A stretch of 39,524 bases of DNA from Candidatus Omnitrophota bacterium (GCA_023247235.1 JAHFGW010000002.1:8722-48245), one strand, 5' to 3'; counted from the first letter of the stretch, positions 10,983 through 17,975 are shown. Program-made: numbers and translations. Notes: a model not told the origin generated them from the sequence alone.

Positions 10983-11290
10983 TGCCGACGCTGACCAAAG
11001 TGGCGACCCGTTCGGAACTTCCCTCAGGCAAGGGCAAGGTCGTTGAGGCCGGCGGCCGCACACTCGCGGTGTTTAATTGCGGCGGAACCTTTTACGCGAC
11101 GGACAACACCTGTGTGCATCGCGGCGGACCGCTGGGCGAGGGCAGCCTGACCGGCACGGTCGTGACGTGCCCATGGCATGGCTGGGAGTACGATGTGGCC
11201 AGCGGCGCTTGCAAGACCAACCCGGCGGCCACCATTCAGCGCTTTGACGTGAAGGTCGAAGGGGACGCGATCCTCGTCTCCGTGCCGTAG
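10982..11290 (+). CDS. Rieske [2Fe-2S] ferredoxin, NirD-like
   Basis: This small soluble Rieske protein (102 aa) has the two ligand boxes CVHRGGPLGEG and CPWHGWEYD, the Cys-x-His and Cys-x2-His ligands of a [2Fe-2S] cluster. It has no membrane anchor or oxygenase domain, so it resembles free Rieske ferredoxins and NirD-type subunits. ATG 10982 overlaps the korB stop (TGATG). Its place between two oxidoreductase pairs suggests an electron-transfer role with them, but that is inference. Its stop codon abuts heptamer element A. Confidence 0.88.
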   Translation: MPTLTKVATRSELPSGKGKVVEAGGRTLAVFNCGGTFYATDNTCVHRGGPLGEGSLTGTVVTCPWHGWEYDVASGACKTNPAATIQRFDVKVEGDAILVSVP

Positions 11291-11421
11291 TTCATTGTTG
11301 ATTGTTCATTGTTCATAGTAAGAGCTGGAGGTCAGAGGAGTTCGTTGATGGATGCCGTCGGCGCAGGCCGGCGATTTCATAGACGGCTCTTACTACGAAC
11401 TATGAACAACGAACAATGAAC
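11291..11421. repeat. Heptamer-arm inverted repeat element A
   Basis: The left arm is four 7-nt units (TTCATTG, TTGATTG, TTCATTG, TTCATAG; 11291-11318) plus TAAGAGC. The right arm is GCTCTTA followed by CTACGAA, CTATGAA, CAACGAA and CAATGAA (11386-11420), the reverse complement. The 36-nt arms match at 32 positions. The centre of about 60 bases is unrelated. The left arm begins right after the Rieske stop codon, and the last heptamer contains the ATG at 11416, so the element fills the whole intergenic space. Its architecture matches elements B and C, with a different heptamer. Confidence 0.85.
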
Positions 11422-11439
11422 AAGACCGCTAGTGTTTGC

Positions 11440-12417
11440 ATGGAAAAAAAGTGTGTGGCAATGCTCTCCGGCGGCCTGGACAGCTCCCTGGCCGCGCGCT
11501 TGATGCTCAAGCAGGGCATCGAGGTGCACGGCCTCTACCTCTCCCTGAGCTGGGGCTGCTGCGACAAGGACAAAGCCGCCTCGGCGGCCCGCCAGCTCGG
11601 CATTCCCCTCATGGTACTGGGCGTCGGGGACGCCTACCTCGACGTCATCCGCACCCCCAAGTACGGCTACGGGACCGGCATGAACCCATGCGTGGACTGC
11701 CGCATCTACATGTTCCGCATTGCTCGCCGCTACATGGAAGAGCTCGGCGCCGGGTTCGTGGTGACCGGCGAAGTCGTGGGCCAGCGGCCCATGTCGCAGA
11801 TGCGCAGGCCCTTAGAGCTGATCGAAGCGGAAAGCGGGCTCGAGGGATTACTGGTCCGCCCGCTGTCGGCGCAACTGCTGGACCCGACGCTGCCGGAACT
11901 GCTGGGCGTCGTCGACCGGCAGCAGCTGCTGCGTGTCGCCGGCCGCTCGCGCCAGGAGCAGCTGGCGCTCGCACGGGCCGAAGCGCTCACCGAATATTCC
12001 ACCCCCGCGGGCGGCTGTTTGCTGACGGACCCCCACTTTGCGAAGAAAACGCGCGATCTATTCGAGCACGAGGAGCGGCCCACCACGAAGGATATGGAGC
12101 TCCTCACCCTGGGACGGCACTATCGCTTGGGACCACGCGCCAAGCTGATCCTCGGCCGCAATGAGCTGGAAAACCTGATGCTGGAAGGCCATGCGGAGCC
12201 GGGGTACCGGTGCCTGCGGCCGACATTTCCAGGACCGACCGCACTCCTGGTCGGGCCTTGCCCCGAGGAGCTTGAGCCGGTGGCGGTCCGCTTAATCGTG
12301 CAGCACACCAAGCCGGAGAAGCTTCCGCCAGAGGGGTCGTTGGAATTCTGGCGCGACGGACAGCCCTGGAGCGCGACACGGCCTCCCGTGGCGGAGGCGG
12401 CGGTCGCGGCACTCTGA
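11440..12417 (+). CDS. ThiI/MnmA-like PP-loop thiolation protein
   Basis: The N-terminal PP-loop ATP pyrophosphatase motif AMLSGGLDSSLAA and the central NPCVDCRIYMF cysteine pair place it in the tRNA-thiouridine synthase group. That group activates a tRNA uridine as an adenylate and inserts sulfur from a persulfide or sulfide donor. A further AGGCLLTDPHFAKK block precedes a C-terminal region of about 120 aa that resembles the NFACT-R-like domain of related proteins. I chose ATG 11440 (325 aa) because the upstream ATG 11416 lies in repeat element A; no clear SD supports either. The substrate is unproven. Its stop overlaps the second korA (TGATG). Confidence 0.75.
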   Translation: MEKKCVAMLSGGLDSSLAARLMLKQGIEVHGLYLSLSWGCCDKDKAASAARQLGIPLMVLGVGDAYLDVIRTPKYGYGTGMNPCVDCRIYMFRIARRYMEELGAGFVVTGEVVGQRPMSQMRRPLELIEAESGLEGLLVRPLSAQLLDPTLPELLGVVDRQQLLRVAGRSRQEQLALARAEALTEYSTPAGGCLLTDPHFAKKTRDLFEHEERPTTKDMELLTLGRHYRLGPRAKLILGRNELENLMLEGHAEPGYRCLRPTFPGPTALLVGPCPEELEPVAVRLIVQHTKPEKLPPEGSLEFWRDGQPWSATRPPVAEAAVAAL

Positions 12418-14201
12418 TGGCAAAGAACAGCACATCCAAGCACGTCGATTACGTCTTCCGAATCGGCGGAGAAGGCGGCGAGGGCGTCATCAGCACCGGC
12501 GAGCTCTTGACCCTGACCTTGGCGCGCGCCGGCTACGAGATCTATACCTTCCGCACTTATCCGGCCGAGATCAAAGGCGGCCACGCGAACTACCAGGTGC
12601 GCGCCTCCGACAGGCTCCTGCTGTCTCAGGGCACCAACGTCGATGTGCTGGTCGCGTTTAATGAAGAGGCGTATCAGAAGCACGTCGGCGATCTGCGCAA
12701 GGGCGGCGTCGTGATCTACGACTCCGACAGCTTCACGGCCGCCTCGCACGACTCGGCCATCCTCTATAGCGTGCCCCTGGCGTCGCTGGCGACGGAGAAA
12801 GTCGGCGTCAAGCTCACCAAGAACATTGTGGCGCTGGGGGTGGTCGCCCACCTCTTCGAGATTCCCTTGGAGGCGTTTGCTGACCTCTTGCGGGACCGGT
12901 TCCGGCACAAAGGCGAAATGGTCGTGCAGAAAAACCTGCAGGCGCTGCAGGTGGGCGCCGACTACATCAAGCAGCAGACCAAGCGCGACGCGATCCGGCT
13001 GGGGCCTGGACCGCGCCAGACGAAGGAGCTGGTGCTGTCGGGCAACGAGTCCTTCGCGTTGGGCGCGATCGCCGCAGGCTGCCGCATCTACGCGGGCTAT
13101 CCCATTACGCCGGCGACCGACATCATGGAGTTCCTCGCGAAGGAGCTGCCCAAGATCGGCGGCTACGTCGTGCAGACCGAAGACGAGATCGCCGCGGTCG
13201 GCGTCGTCCTGGGCGCATCCTACGCGGGCAAGAAGGCCATGACGGCGACGTCGGGGCCGGGTTTCTCCCTCATGACCGAGATGATCGGGCTGGCGGTGAC
13301 GGCGGAGATCCCGGCCGTGATCGTCGATGTGCAGCGCGTGGGCCCCTCGACGGGCATGCCGACCAAAACCGAGCAGGGGGACTTGTACCTGGCCTGCTAT
13401 GGCGGACACGGTAACTGCCCGCGCATCGTCCTGGCGCTCTCCAGCGTTGAGGACGCGTTTTACAGCGCGATCCGCGCCTTCAACATCGCCGAGCAATTCC
13501 AGATGCCGGTGATCGTGCTGTCCGACCAATACCTCGGGCATCGCAAGGCTACCGTTCCGGTGCCGGATCCCTCCAAGGTCCCGGTCATCAACCGGCGCAC
13601 GCCGACGCCGGAGGAGCTGAAGCAGTACAAGCGGTACAGCTTCACGTCGACGCATATCTCGCCGATGGCGATCCCCGGGGTCCACGAGGTCGGCTACGTC
13701 GCCACGGGCCTGGAGCACGATGAAATCGGGTATCCGGCGGCCTCGAATCATCTCAACCATCTCGCGATGACCCGCAAGCGCTACGGCAAATTCCATCAGG
13801 TCGAGGCGATCGCTAATGAGCTGACGCGCCAGTACGGCGAGGAGCATCCTGAAATCGCCATCATCGGCTGGGGCTCGACCGAGGGCGTCATCCGCGAAGC
13901 GGTCCAACTGGCCCTGGAGGCGGGCTACTCCGTCGGCGCGCTGCACCCCAAGATCGTCTATCCCCAGCCGCTGGCCCGGCTGCGCGCCTTCCTCGAAGGC
14001 GCCAAGGCCGTGATCATTCCGGAAGTCAACTTCACGGGGCAGTTCGCGACGCTGCTGCGCAAGCGGTTCGCCGTCGATTTCATCCAGCTCAACAAGTGCA
14101 TTGGCCTGCCGTTTACCCCGCAGGAGATCGTCGATAAGATCGAGGAGGTCGCTCGCCATGTCAACAGCCGTCGACGCGAAGTACACGCCGCAAAGCTATA
14201 A
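12417..14201 (+). CDS. 2-oxoacid:ferredoxin oxidoreductase, fused gamma-alpha subunit (second copy)
   Basis: This 594 aa paralog of the protein at 8259 has the same gamma (GGEGGEGVISTGELL, EIKGGHANYQV) then alpha (GCRIYAGYPITPATDI, TGMPTKTEQGDL) order. It differs enough from the first copy to imply an old duplication and a different 2-oxoacid substrate, for example 2-oxoglutarate against pyruvate or a branched-chain acid; this assignment is inference. The start overlaps the thiolation gene stop, and the end overlaps the next beta-subunit gene by 44 bases, so the genes are translationally coupled. Confidence 0.9.
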   Translation: MAKNSTSKHVDYVFRIGGEGGEGVISTGELLTLTLARAGYEIYTFRTYPAEIKGGHANYQVRASDRLLLSQGTNVDVLVAFNEEAYQKHVGDLRKGGVVIYDSDSFTAASHDSAILYSVPLASLATEKVGVKLTKNIVALGVVAHLFEIPLEAFADLLRDRFRHKGEMVVQKNLQALQVGADYIKQQTKRDAIRLGPGPRQTKELVLSGNESFALGAIAAGCRIYAGYPITPATDIMEFLAKELPKIGGYVVQTEDEIAAVGVVLGASYAGKKAMTATSGPGFSLMTEMIGLAVTAEIPAVIVDVQRVGPSTGMPTKTEQGDLYLACYGGHGNCPRIVLALSSVEDAFYSAIRAFNIAEQFQMPVIVLSDQYLGHRKATVPVPDPSKVPVINRRTPTPEELKQYKRYSFTSTHISPMAIPGVHEVGYVATGLEHDEIGYPAASNHLNHLAMTRKRYGKFHQVEAIANELTRQYGEEHPEIAIIGWGSTEGVIREAVQLALEAGYSVGALHPKIVYPQPLARLRAFLEGAKAVIIPEVNFTGQFATLLRKRFAVDFIQLNKCIGLPFTPQEIVDKIEEVARHVNSRRREVHAAKL

Positions 14202-15015
14202 GACCGACGAACACCCGATCTGGTGCCCCGGGTGCGGGGACTTCGGGGTGCTCGCCTCGCTCTATAACTCGCTGGCGGGCCTTAAGATCGACCCGAAGAA
14301 CCTGGTCGTCGTCTCCGGCATCGGCTGCTCCGGGCGCACGCCGGGCTTCGTGAAGTCGTTCGGCTTCCACGCGGTCCATGGCCGCGTCCTGCCCGTCGCC
14401 CTGGGCGTCAAGGTGGCCAACCCCGAGCTGACGGTGATCGGCGCCGGCGGCGATGGAGACGGTTTTGCGATCGGCGGAGGCCATATCGCGCACGCCGCGC
14501 GCCGCAACCCGGACCTCACCTACCTCATCATGGACAATTCGACCTATGGGCTCACCAAAGGGCAGTACTCGCCCACCTCGCCGGTGGGCTACAAGGCGGG
14601 GTCGACGCCCTACGGCAACATCGAGCGGCCGCTCAATCCGCTGGCGATGCTCATCGCCTACGGCGCGACCTTCATCGCGCAGGGCTATTCGGGCAAGCCC
14701 AAGGAGCTGACGGACCTGATCACGCGGTCGATTCGGCACAAAGGCTTCGCGTTCGTGAACATCATCAGCCCCTGCATCACGTTCTACAATACCTACAAGG
14801 TGATCCCGCCGCGCCTGGCCGAGGTCCCGCGCGATCACGATACCTCCAGCCGCCCGAAGGCCTTCGAGCTGGCGCTTCAGGACGATCACATCACCCTCGG
14901 CGTCTTCTACGAGGCGCGCCTGCCCACCTTCGAAGAAGGGGTCGCCGACGTCATCCGCCACGCCCAGGCCGCCGGGCCCTCGCGCCTGGAGCAGATCTTC
15001 GCCGAGTTCTCGTGA
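14158..15015 (+). CDS. 2-oxoacid:ferredoxin oxidoreductase, beta subunit (second copy)
   Basis: This TPP/[4Fe-4S] beta subunit (285 aa) shows CPGCGDFG, GIGCSGRTPGF and NIISPCITF as cluster ligands and AGGDGDGFAIGGGH as the TPP/Mg site. ATG 14158 is chosen because GAGGAGG lies nine bases upstream; the track start 14101 extends into an out-of-frame part of korA. It pairs with the gamma-alpha gene it overlaps. The active-site loop GLTKGQYSPTSP differs from GLTTGQASPTT in the first copy, in a region near the substrate, which supports different specificities. Confidence 0.92.
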   Translation: MSTAVDAKYTPQSYKTDEHPIWCPGCGDFGVLASLYNSLAGLKIDPKNLVVVSGIGCSGRTPGFVKSFGFHAVHGRVLPVALGVKVANPELTVIGAGGDGDGFAIGGGHIAHAARRNPDLTYLIMDNSTYGLTKGQYSPTSPVGYKAGSTPYGNIERPLNPLAMLIAYGATFIAQGYSGKPKELTDLITRSIRHKGFAFVNIISPCITFYNTYKVIPPRLAEVPRDHDTSSRPKAFELALQDDHITLGVFYEARLPTFEEGVADVIRHAQAAGPSRLEQIFAEFS

Positions 15016-15037
15016 GCCGCCGCCTCCCCTGGCTCGC

Positions 15038-16414
15038 ATGAGATCCCGCCTCGAGCGCGATTCGCTCGGGACCAAGCGCGTCCCCGCGTCCGCCTATTAC
15101 GGCATCCAGACCCTCCGGGCCATCGAGAATTTCCCCATCAGCGGGCTGCACCTGCCGACGGACATGATCCGCGCCTATGCCGCGATCAAGGACGCGGCGG
15201 CCTCTGCCAACGCGGCAATCGGCTGGCTGCCGCGACGGATGAGCGCGGCGATCCGGCGCGCCGCGGACGAAGTGCTGCGCGGGCGCTTCGACGACCAGTT
15301 TGTGCTCGACGTCTACCAGGCCGGCGCCGGCACCTCGTTCAACATGAACATGAACGAAGTGCTCGCCAACCGGGCGAACGAGTTCTTGCGCGGCCGCCGG
15401 GGCACCTACCGGCCCATCCATCCGAATGACCACGTGAACATGGCCCAGTCGACGAATGACACATTTCCGACGGCTATTCAGCTCGCCACGCTGATGACCG
15501 TCCCGCAGTTACTGGAGGCCGGCAAGGAGCTGGAGCAGGCGCTGGCGCGCAAGGCCCGCCAGTTCGCCGGCATCGTCAAGGCGGGGCGGACGCACCTGCA
15601 GGACGCCGTGCCGGTGCGGCTGGGTGGTGAGTTCGGCGCCTACGCGATGGCGATCCGCAAGGCGCTGCGGTACATCGAGGAGCAGGCTCGCCCGATGCGC
15701 GAGCTCACGCTGGGGGGCACGGCCGTGGGGACCGGCATGAATGCGCATCCTCGCTACCGGAGCTTGGCGATCCGGCGGCTGCGGCAGCGGCTGAAGCTGC
15801 CACTGCGTCCTGCCGCGCATCCCCAGGAGCGGATGCAGAGCATGGCCGATGCCGCGCGGGTGTCGGGGAGCCTTCGCGTCTATGCCATCGAGCTGATCCG
15901 CATCGCGAACGATCTGCGGCTCATGAGTTCCGGACCCAACACCGGGCTGGCGGAGCTGACGCTGCCAGCGGTGCAACCCGGCTCGTCGATCATGCCCGGG
16001 AAGGTGAATCCTTCGATGGCCGAAATGGTCGACATGGTCAGCTTTCAAGTCTTCGGGCATGATCAGACGGTGGCCCTGGCGGCGCAGGCGGGTCAACTGG
16101 AACTCAACGTCATGATGCCCGTCATCGCCTACAACCTCTTGCAAGCCATCCACATCTTGACGGCGGCCAGCCGTGTCTTCGCCAGGCGCTGCGTGAACGG
16201 GATCGAAGCCAACCGGCCACGCTGCGAGGCCTTCGCGCGGCGCAGTCTGGCCTTGGTGACCGCGCTGGCGCCGAAGCTCGGCTATCTCGAGGCGGCCAGG
16301 ATCGCGAAGGAGTCCTTGGACACCCATCACTCGCTTGAGGATTTAGTTGTGGCGCGTGGCCTCCTGGGCAGGGCGGAGGCTCGGCGTCTGCTGGACCCCC
16401 GCCGCCTTTGCTGA
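15038..16414 (+). CDS. Aspartate ammonia-lyase / class II fumarase family lyase
   Basis: The 458 aa protein belongs to the fumarase/aspartase superfamily: the signature GSSIMPGKVNP, QSTNDTFPTA, AGRTHLQDAVPV and GGTAVGTGMNAHP are all present. AGAGTSFNMNMNEVLANRA and GPNTGLAEL look slightly more aspartase-like, whereas HPND and NDTFPTA are shared with FumC. Either fumarate plus ammonia from aspartate or fumarate hydration to malate is possible. Following two 2-oxoacid oxidoreductases, it would supply or use fumarate in a partial or reductive TCA pathway (inference). Confidence 0.8.
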   Translation: MRSRLERDSLGTKRVPASAYYGIQTLRAIENFPISGLHLPTDMIRAYAAIKDAAASANAAIGWLPRRMSAAIRRAADEVLRGRFDDQFVLDVYQAGAGTSFNMNMNEVLANRANEFLRGRRGTYRPIHPNDHVNMAQSTNDTFPTAIQLATLMTVPQLLEAGKELEQALARKARQFAGIVKAGRTHLQDAVPVRLGGEFGAYAMAIRKALRYIEEQARPMRELTLGGTAVGTGMNAHPRYRSLAIRRLRQRLKLPLRPAAHPQERMQSMADAARVSGSLRVYAIELIRIANDLRLMSSGPNTGLAELTLPAVQPGSSIMPGKVNPSMAEMVDMVSFQVFGHDQTVALAAQAGQLELNVMMPVIAYNLLQAIHILTAASRVFARRCVNGIEANRPRCEAFARRSLALVTALAPKLGYLEAARIAKESLDTHHSLEDLVVARGLLGRAEARRLLDPRRLC

Positions 16415-16425
16415 CGGCTTCCGTC

Positions 16426-16455
16426 TTGCCGTGGCTGTGCGGCCCATGCTAACAT
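16426..16455 (+). promoter_or_regulatory. Sigma-70-like promoter for the tRNA island
   Basis: TTGCCG (16426-16431) and an extended -10, TGC-TAACAT (-10 hexamer 16450-16455), are separated by 18 bases. Transcription would begin near 16462, at the start of the first hairpin repeat, and run into tRNA-Arg at 16561. It is one of the better sigma-70-like matches seen in the window. Confidence 0.5.
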
Positions 16456-16462
16456 CGTATCT

Positions 16463-16531
16463 CCCTTCCTTTCAGGAAAGGGATGGTCGTGCAGGAAGGG
16501 AAAACCTCGTGTTCCCTTCCTGCATCAACGA
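16463..16531 (+). repeat. tRNA-flanking hairpin element, copy 1
   Basis: It consists of TTCCTTTCAGGAAAGGG (16466-16482), a short linker ATGGTCG, then a perfect 13-bp hairpin TGCAGGAAGGGAA / TTCCCTTCCTGCA (16490-16502 with 16512-16524) with a 9-nt loop, then TCAACG. The parts recur after tRNA-Leu (copy 2) with a changed but still perfect stem, and before tRNA-Gly (copy 3). No T-tract follows, so it is not a standard terminator. It would be the 5' leader of the tRNA-Arg transcript. Confidence 0.7.
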
Positions 16532-16560
16532 AACGCCCCTAGCCACAACTGAAGGCGCTT

Positions 16561-16634
16561 GCGCCCGTAGCTCACTTGGATAGAGCGCCTGGCTTCGAAC
16601 CAGGAGGCAGCAGGTTCGATTCCTGCCGGGCGCG
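16561..16634 (+). tRNA. tRNA-Arg (TCG)
   Basis: The cloverleaf is complete: acceptor GCGCCCG/CGGGCGC with discriminator G, D arm around GCTC/GAGC, anticodon stem CCTGG/CCAGG with loop CTTCGAA (anticodon TCG, reads CGA), and T arm GCAGG-TTCGATT-CCTGC. No CCA is encoded. A near copy of its 3' end occurs 51 bases downstream. Confidence 0.95.
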
Positions 16635-16660
16635 CATTTTAACAACGGAATGCGGGGTTC

Positions 16661-16705
16661 CAGAGGGCGATTTCCTGCCGGTGTAAATCCCTCTGTGATG
16701 CAGAG
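16661..16705 (+). promoter_or_regulatory. Competing hairpins and a tRNA-Arg 3'-end echo upstream of the HTH ORF
   Basis: CAGAGG-GC-GATTT pairs with AAATC-CCTCTG (16661-16673 with 16685-16695). CTCTG inside the second strand can instead pair with CAGAG (16691-16695 with 16701-16705), so the two hairpins exclude each other. CGATTTCCTGCCGG (16668-16681) nearly repeats CGATTCCTGCCGG at the tRNA-Arg 3' end (16617-16629). This could be a leftover attachment or duplication site. Confidence 0.4.
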
Positions 16706-16723
16706 AACACGGGCCATGCCTAT

Positions 16724-17509
16724 ATGATCCTGAGACGGTGGCAGCAACGGGAGGCTGTTCGAAACCTTCGACAGCAAGGGTTGAGCTACCGAGAAATTCT
16801 TGCACGAGTTTCATTTAGAATTGCGCGCAGCACGATCAGCAATTGGTGTAAGGACATCGAATTGACGAGCGCGCAGCTCGACCGACTCGATGGTTTGTAC
16901 CGAGAGGGCAGTTATCGAGGGCGGCTTCTTGGCCCAAAGGCGATACAAGATCGCCGAGCCAAAGAAGTTACGCGAATTAAGGCGGTTGCGCGTGACGAAG
17001 TCTCAGCACTCACTCAGCAAGAGGTATGGGTTGCCGGACTGATGCTGTACTGGGCGGAAGGTGACAAGCAGCATAGGGTTGGCCTCACGAACTCTGACCC
17101 AGAGCTTGTGCGGTTCATGATGGGATGGTTTCGAGGGTGCTGCCATGTTCCCGAGGAGAAGTTCAGGGCTCACTTGCATATTCATTCGGGGCAGGATAAG
17201 GAAGCCATCAAGAGCTTCTGGTCCAGGGTCACGGGAATTCCACCCTCGCGGTTTGGGAAGTTCTGCGTCAAGCAAGAGGGCACCGGACATCGAAAACACA
17301 AGCTGTACCACGGAACGGTTGCCATTGCCATCCGCAGCAAGGATTTGCTTTACAGGATTCAGGGATGGATCGAAGGTTTTTCCCAAGTTGCTTGCGGGCC
17401 GCTAGCTCAATTGGCAGAGCACCTGACTCTTAATCAGGGTGTTGATGGTTCGATTCCATCGCGGCCCACTTCTTTTGCACAAGCGCACGCTGACGCCACG
17501 GATTATTGA
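16724..17509 (+). CDS. HTH plus LAGLIDADG-like domain protein reading into tRNA-Lys
   Basis: This 261 aa ORF is visibly lower in GC than its neighbours. Residues ~10-45 form a helix-turn-helix (LRQQGLSYREILARVS, then STISNWCKDIELT). Residues ~100-220 hold WVAGLMLYWAEGDK, TNSDPELVRFM, HIHSGQDKEAIKSFWS and a final GWIEG. I associate this pattern with an uncharacterised family that resembles LAGLIDADG homing endonucleases, often found beside tRNA genes. No stop codon precedes tRNA-Lys, so the last ~38 residues (from CGPLAQLAEH) are the tRNA gene read as protein. No good SD is seen at ATG 16724. A mobile, tRNA-associated gene is inferred. Confidence 0.65.
   Translation: MILRRWQQREAVRNLRQQGLSYREILARVSFRIARSTISNWCKDIELTSAQLDRLDGLYREGSYRGRLLGPKAIQDRRAKEVTRIKAVARDEVSALTQQEVWVAGLMLYWAEGDKQHRVGLTNSDPELVRFMMGWFRGCCHVPEEKFRAHLHIHSGQDKEAIKSFWSRVTGIPPSRFGKFCVKQEGTGHRKHKLYHGTVAIAIRSKDLLYRIQGWIEGFSQVACGPLAQLAEHLTLNQGVDGSIPSRPTSFAQAHADATDY
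17396..17468 (+). tRNA. tRNA-Lys (CTT), inside the 3' end of an ORF
   Basis: Acceptor GGGCCGC/GCGGCCC with discriminator A, D arm TAGCTCAATTGGCAGAGC, anticodon stem CCTGA/TCAGG with loop CTCTTAA (anticodon CTT), and a T arm with loop TTCGATT. It is intact although the upstream HTH ORF is open straight through it. Confidence 0.95.
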
Positions 17510-17634
17510 GAACGAGCGGGCAAATTGGCGCCTGCGTCCCGCTCGGTCGCTGCGCAGCATTGTGGGAGAGTGGCGGAACCCTTCGACTCAGTCCGCAGCA
17601 ACCTGCCCCGCCGAGCTCAGGCCAGAATGACAAG
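17510..17634. other. Non-coding spacer with hairpin CGAGCGGG/CCCGCTCG
   Basis: No credible gene is seen here. An 8-bp stem CGAGCGGG (17513-17520) with CCCGCTCG (17538-17545) is present. CGGTCGCT (17544-17551) is the exact inverse of AGCGACCG in hairpin copy 3 (17905-17912). GGGAGAGTGGCGGAA near 17563 looks like the 5' part of a class II tRNA, but nothing matching follows it. Confidence 0.4.
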
Positions 17635-17669
17635 GGGCGGATAGCGGAACTGGTGGACGCGTCCCGCCC
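17635..17669 (+). pseudogene. tRNA-Leu-like 5' fragment lacking anticodon and T arms
   Basis: The 27 bases from GGGCGGATAGCGG to GACGCG match the 5' acceptor and D arm of the intact tRNA-Leu at 17684 in 21 of 27 positions. They are followed directly by TCCCGCCC, which could pair back with the acceptor. The anticodon and T arms are missing. A deletion remnant or a partial duplication of a neighbouring tRNA is the simplest reading. Confidence 0.4.
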
Positions 17670-17683
17670 GCGACAACAAGATT

Positions 17684-17765
17684 GGGCGAGTGGCGAAACT
17701 GGCAGACGCGCGGGTCTTAGGAGCCCGTCCCGGAAGGGGTGGAGGTTCGACTCCTCTCTCGCCCA
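17684..17765 (+). tRNA. tRNA-Leu (TAG)
   Basis: Acceptor GGGCGAG/CTCGCCC with discriminator A, D arm GCGAAACTGGCAGACGC, anticodon stem CGGGT/GCCCG (one U-G) with loop CTTAGGA (anticodon TAG), a 12-13 nt variable arm (TCCCGGAAGGGG) typical of class II tRNAs, and T arm GGAGG-TTCGACT-CCTCT. Length 82 nt. Confidence 0.92.
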
Positions 17766-17767
17766 GG

Positions 17768-17828
17768 CTCCTTTAAGGAAAGCGATGGGTGTGCGGGAAG
17801 AGGAGACCCGTTTCCTCTTCCCGCATCA
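17768..17828 (+). repeat. tRNA-flanking hairpin element, copy 2
   Basis: TCCTTTAAGGAAAG, GATGGGTGTGC, then a perfect 13-bp hairpin TGCGGGAAGAGGA / TCCTCTTCCCGCA (17792-17804 with 17813-17825), then TCAA. It aligns with copy 1 along its whole length. Three stem positions differ from copy 1 and each is compensated on the other strand. It starts three bases after tRNA-Leu and has no T-tract. Confidence 0.7.
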
Positions 17829-17853
17829 AGTCGCCGGATGAAATGACTGCGAG

Positions 17854-17955
17854 TTCCTTTCAGGAAAGGGAGATCAGGGAGCGAGTCATCGGATCTCCGT
17901 AGCGAGCGACCGCTAGGAGGGAAAACCTGGGTTTTCCCTCCTAGGGAGCACCCCT
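17854..17955 (+). repeat. tRNA-flanking hairpin element, copy 3 (interrupted)
   Basis: It starts with TTCCTTTCAGGAAAGGG (17854-17870), identical over 17 bases to copy 1. About 40 bases follow, including a GGAGATC/GATCTCC stem. It ends with a 15-bp near-perfect hairpin CTAGGAGGGAAAACC / GGTTTTCCCTCCTAG (17913-17927 with 17930-17944). The final stem shares GGGAAAACCT with copy 1. It lies 5' of tRNA-Gly, as copy 1 lies 5' of tRNA-Arg. Confidence 0.6.
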
Positions 17956-17975
17956 CAGAAAAGTATTGGTGCGAC

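Noticed and set aside
8571-11063. Long minus-strand ORF (830 aa) opposite korA/korB; similar long ones at 12120-14186 and 19317-21950
   Set aside because: These are antisense shadows of well-identified genes in GC-rich DNA; the translations are rich in R, A, G, H and D and show no domain.
16490-16524. Rho-independent terminator before tRNA-Arg
   Set aside because: The hairpin is strong but no T-tract follows, and it recurs in other positions with a varied stem.
17510-17634. Small ORFs across the tRNA spacer (for example 17430-17633 minus)
   Set aside because: They are translations of tRNA and hairpin sequence with no ribosome site or domain.
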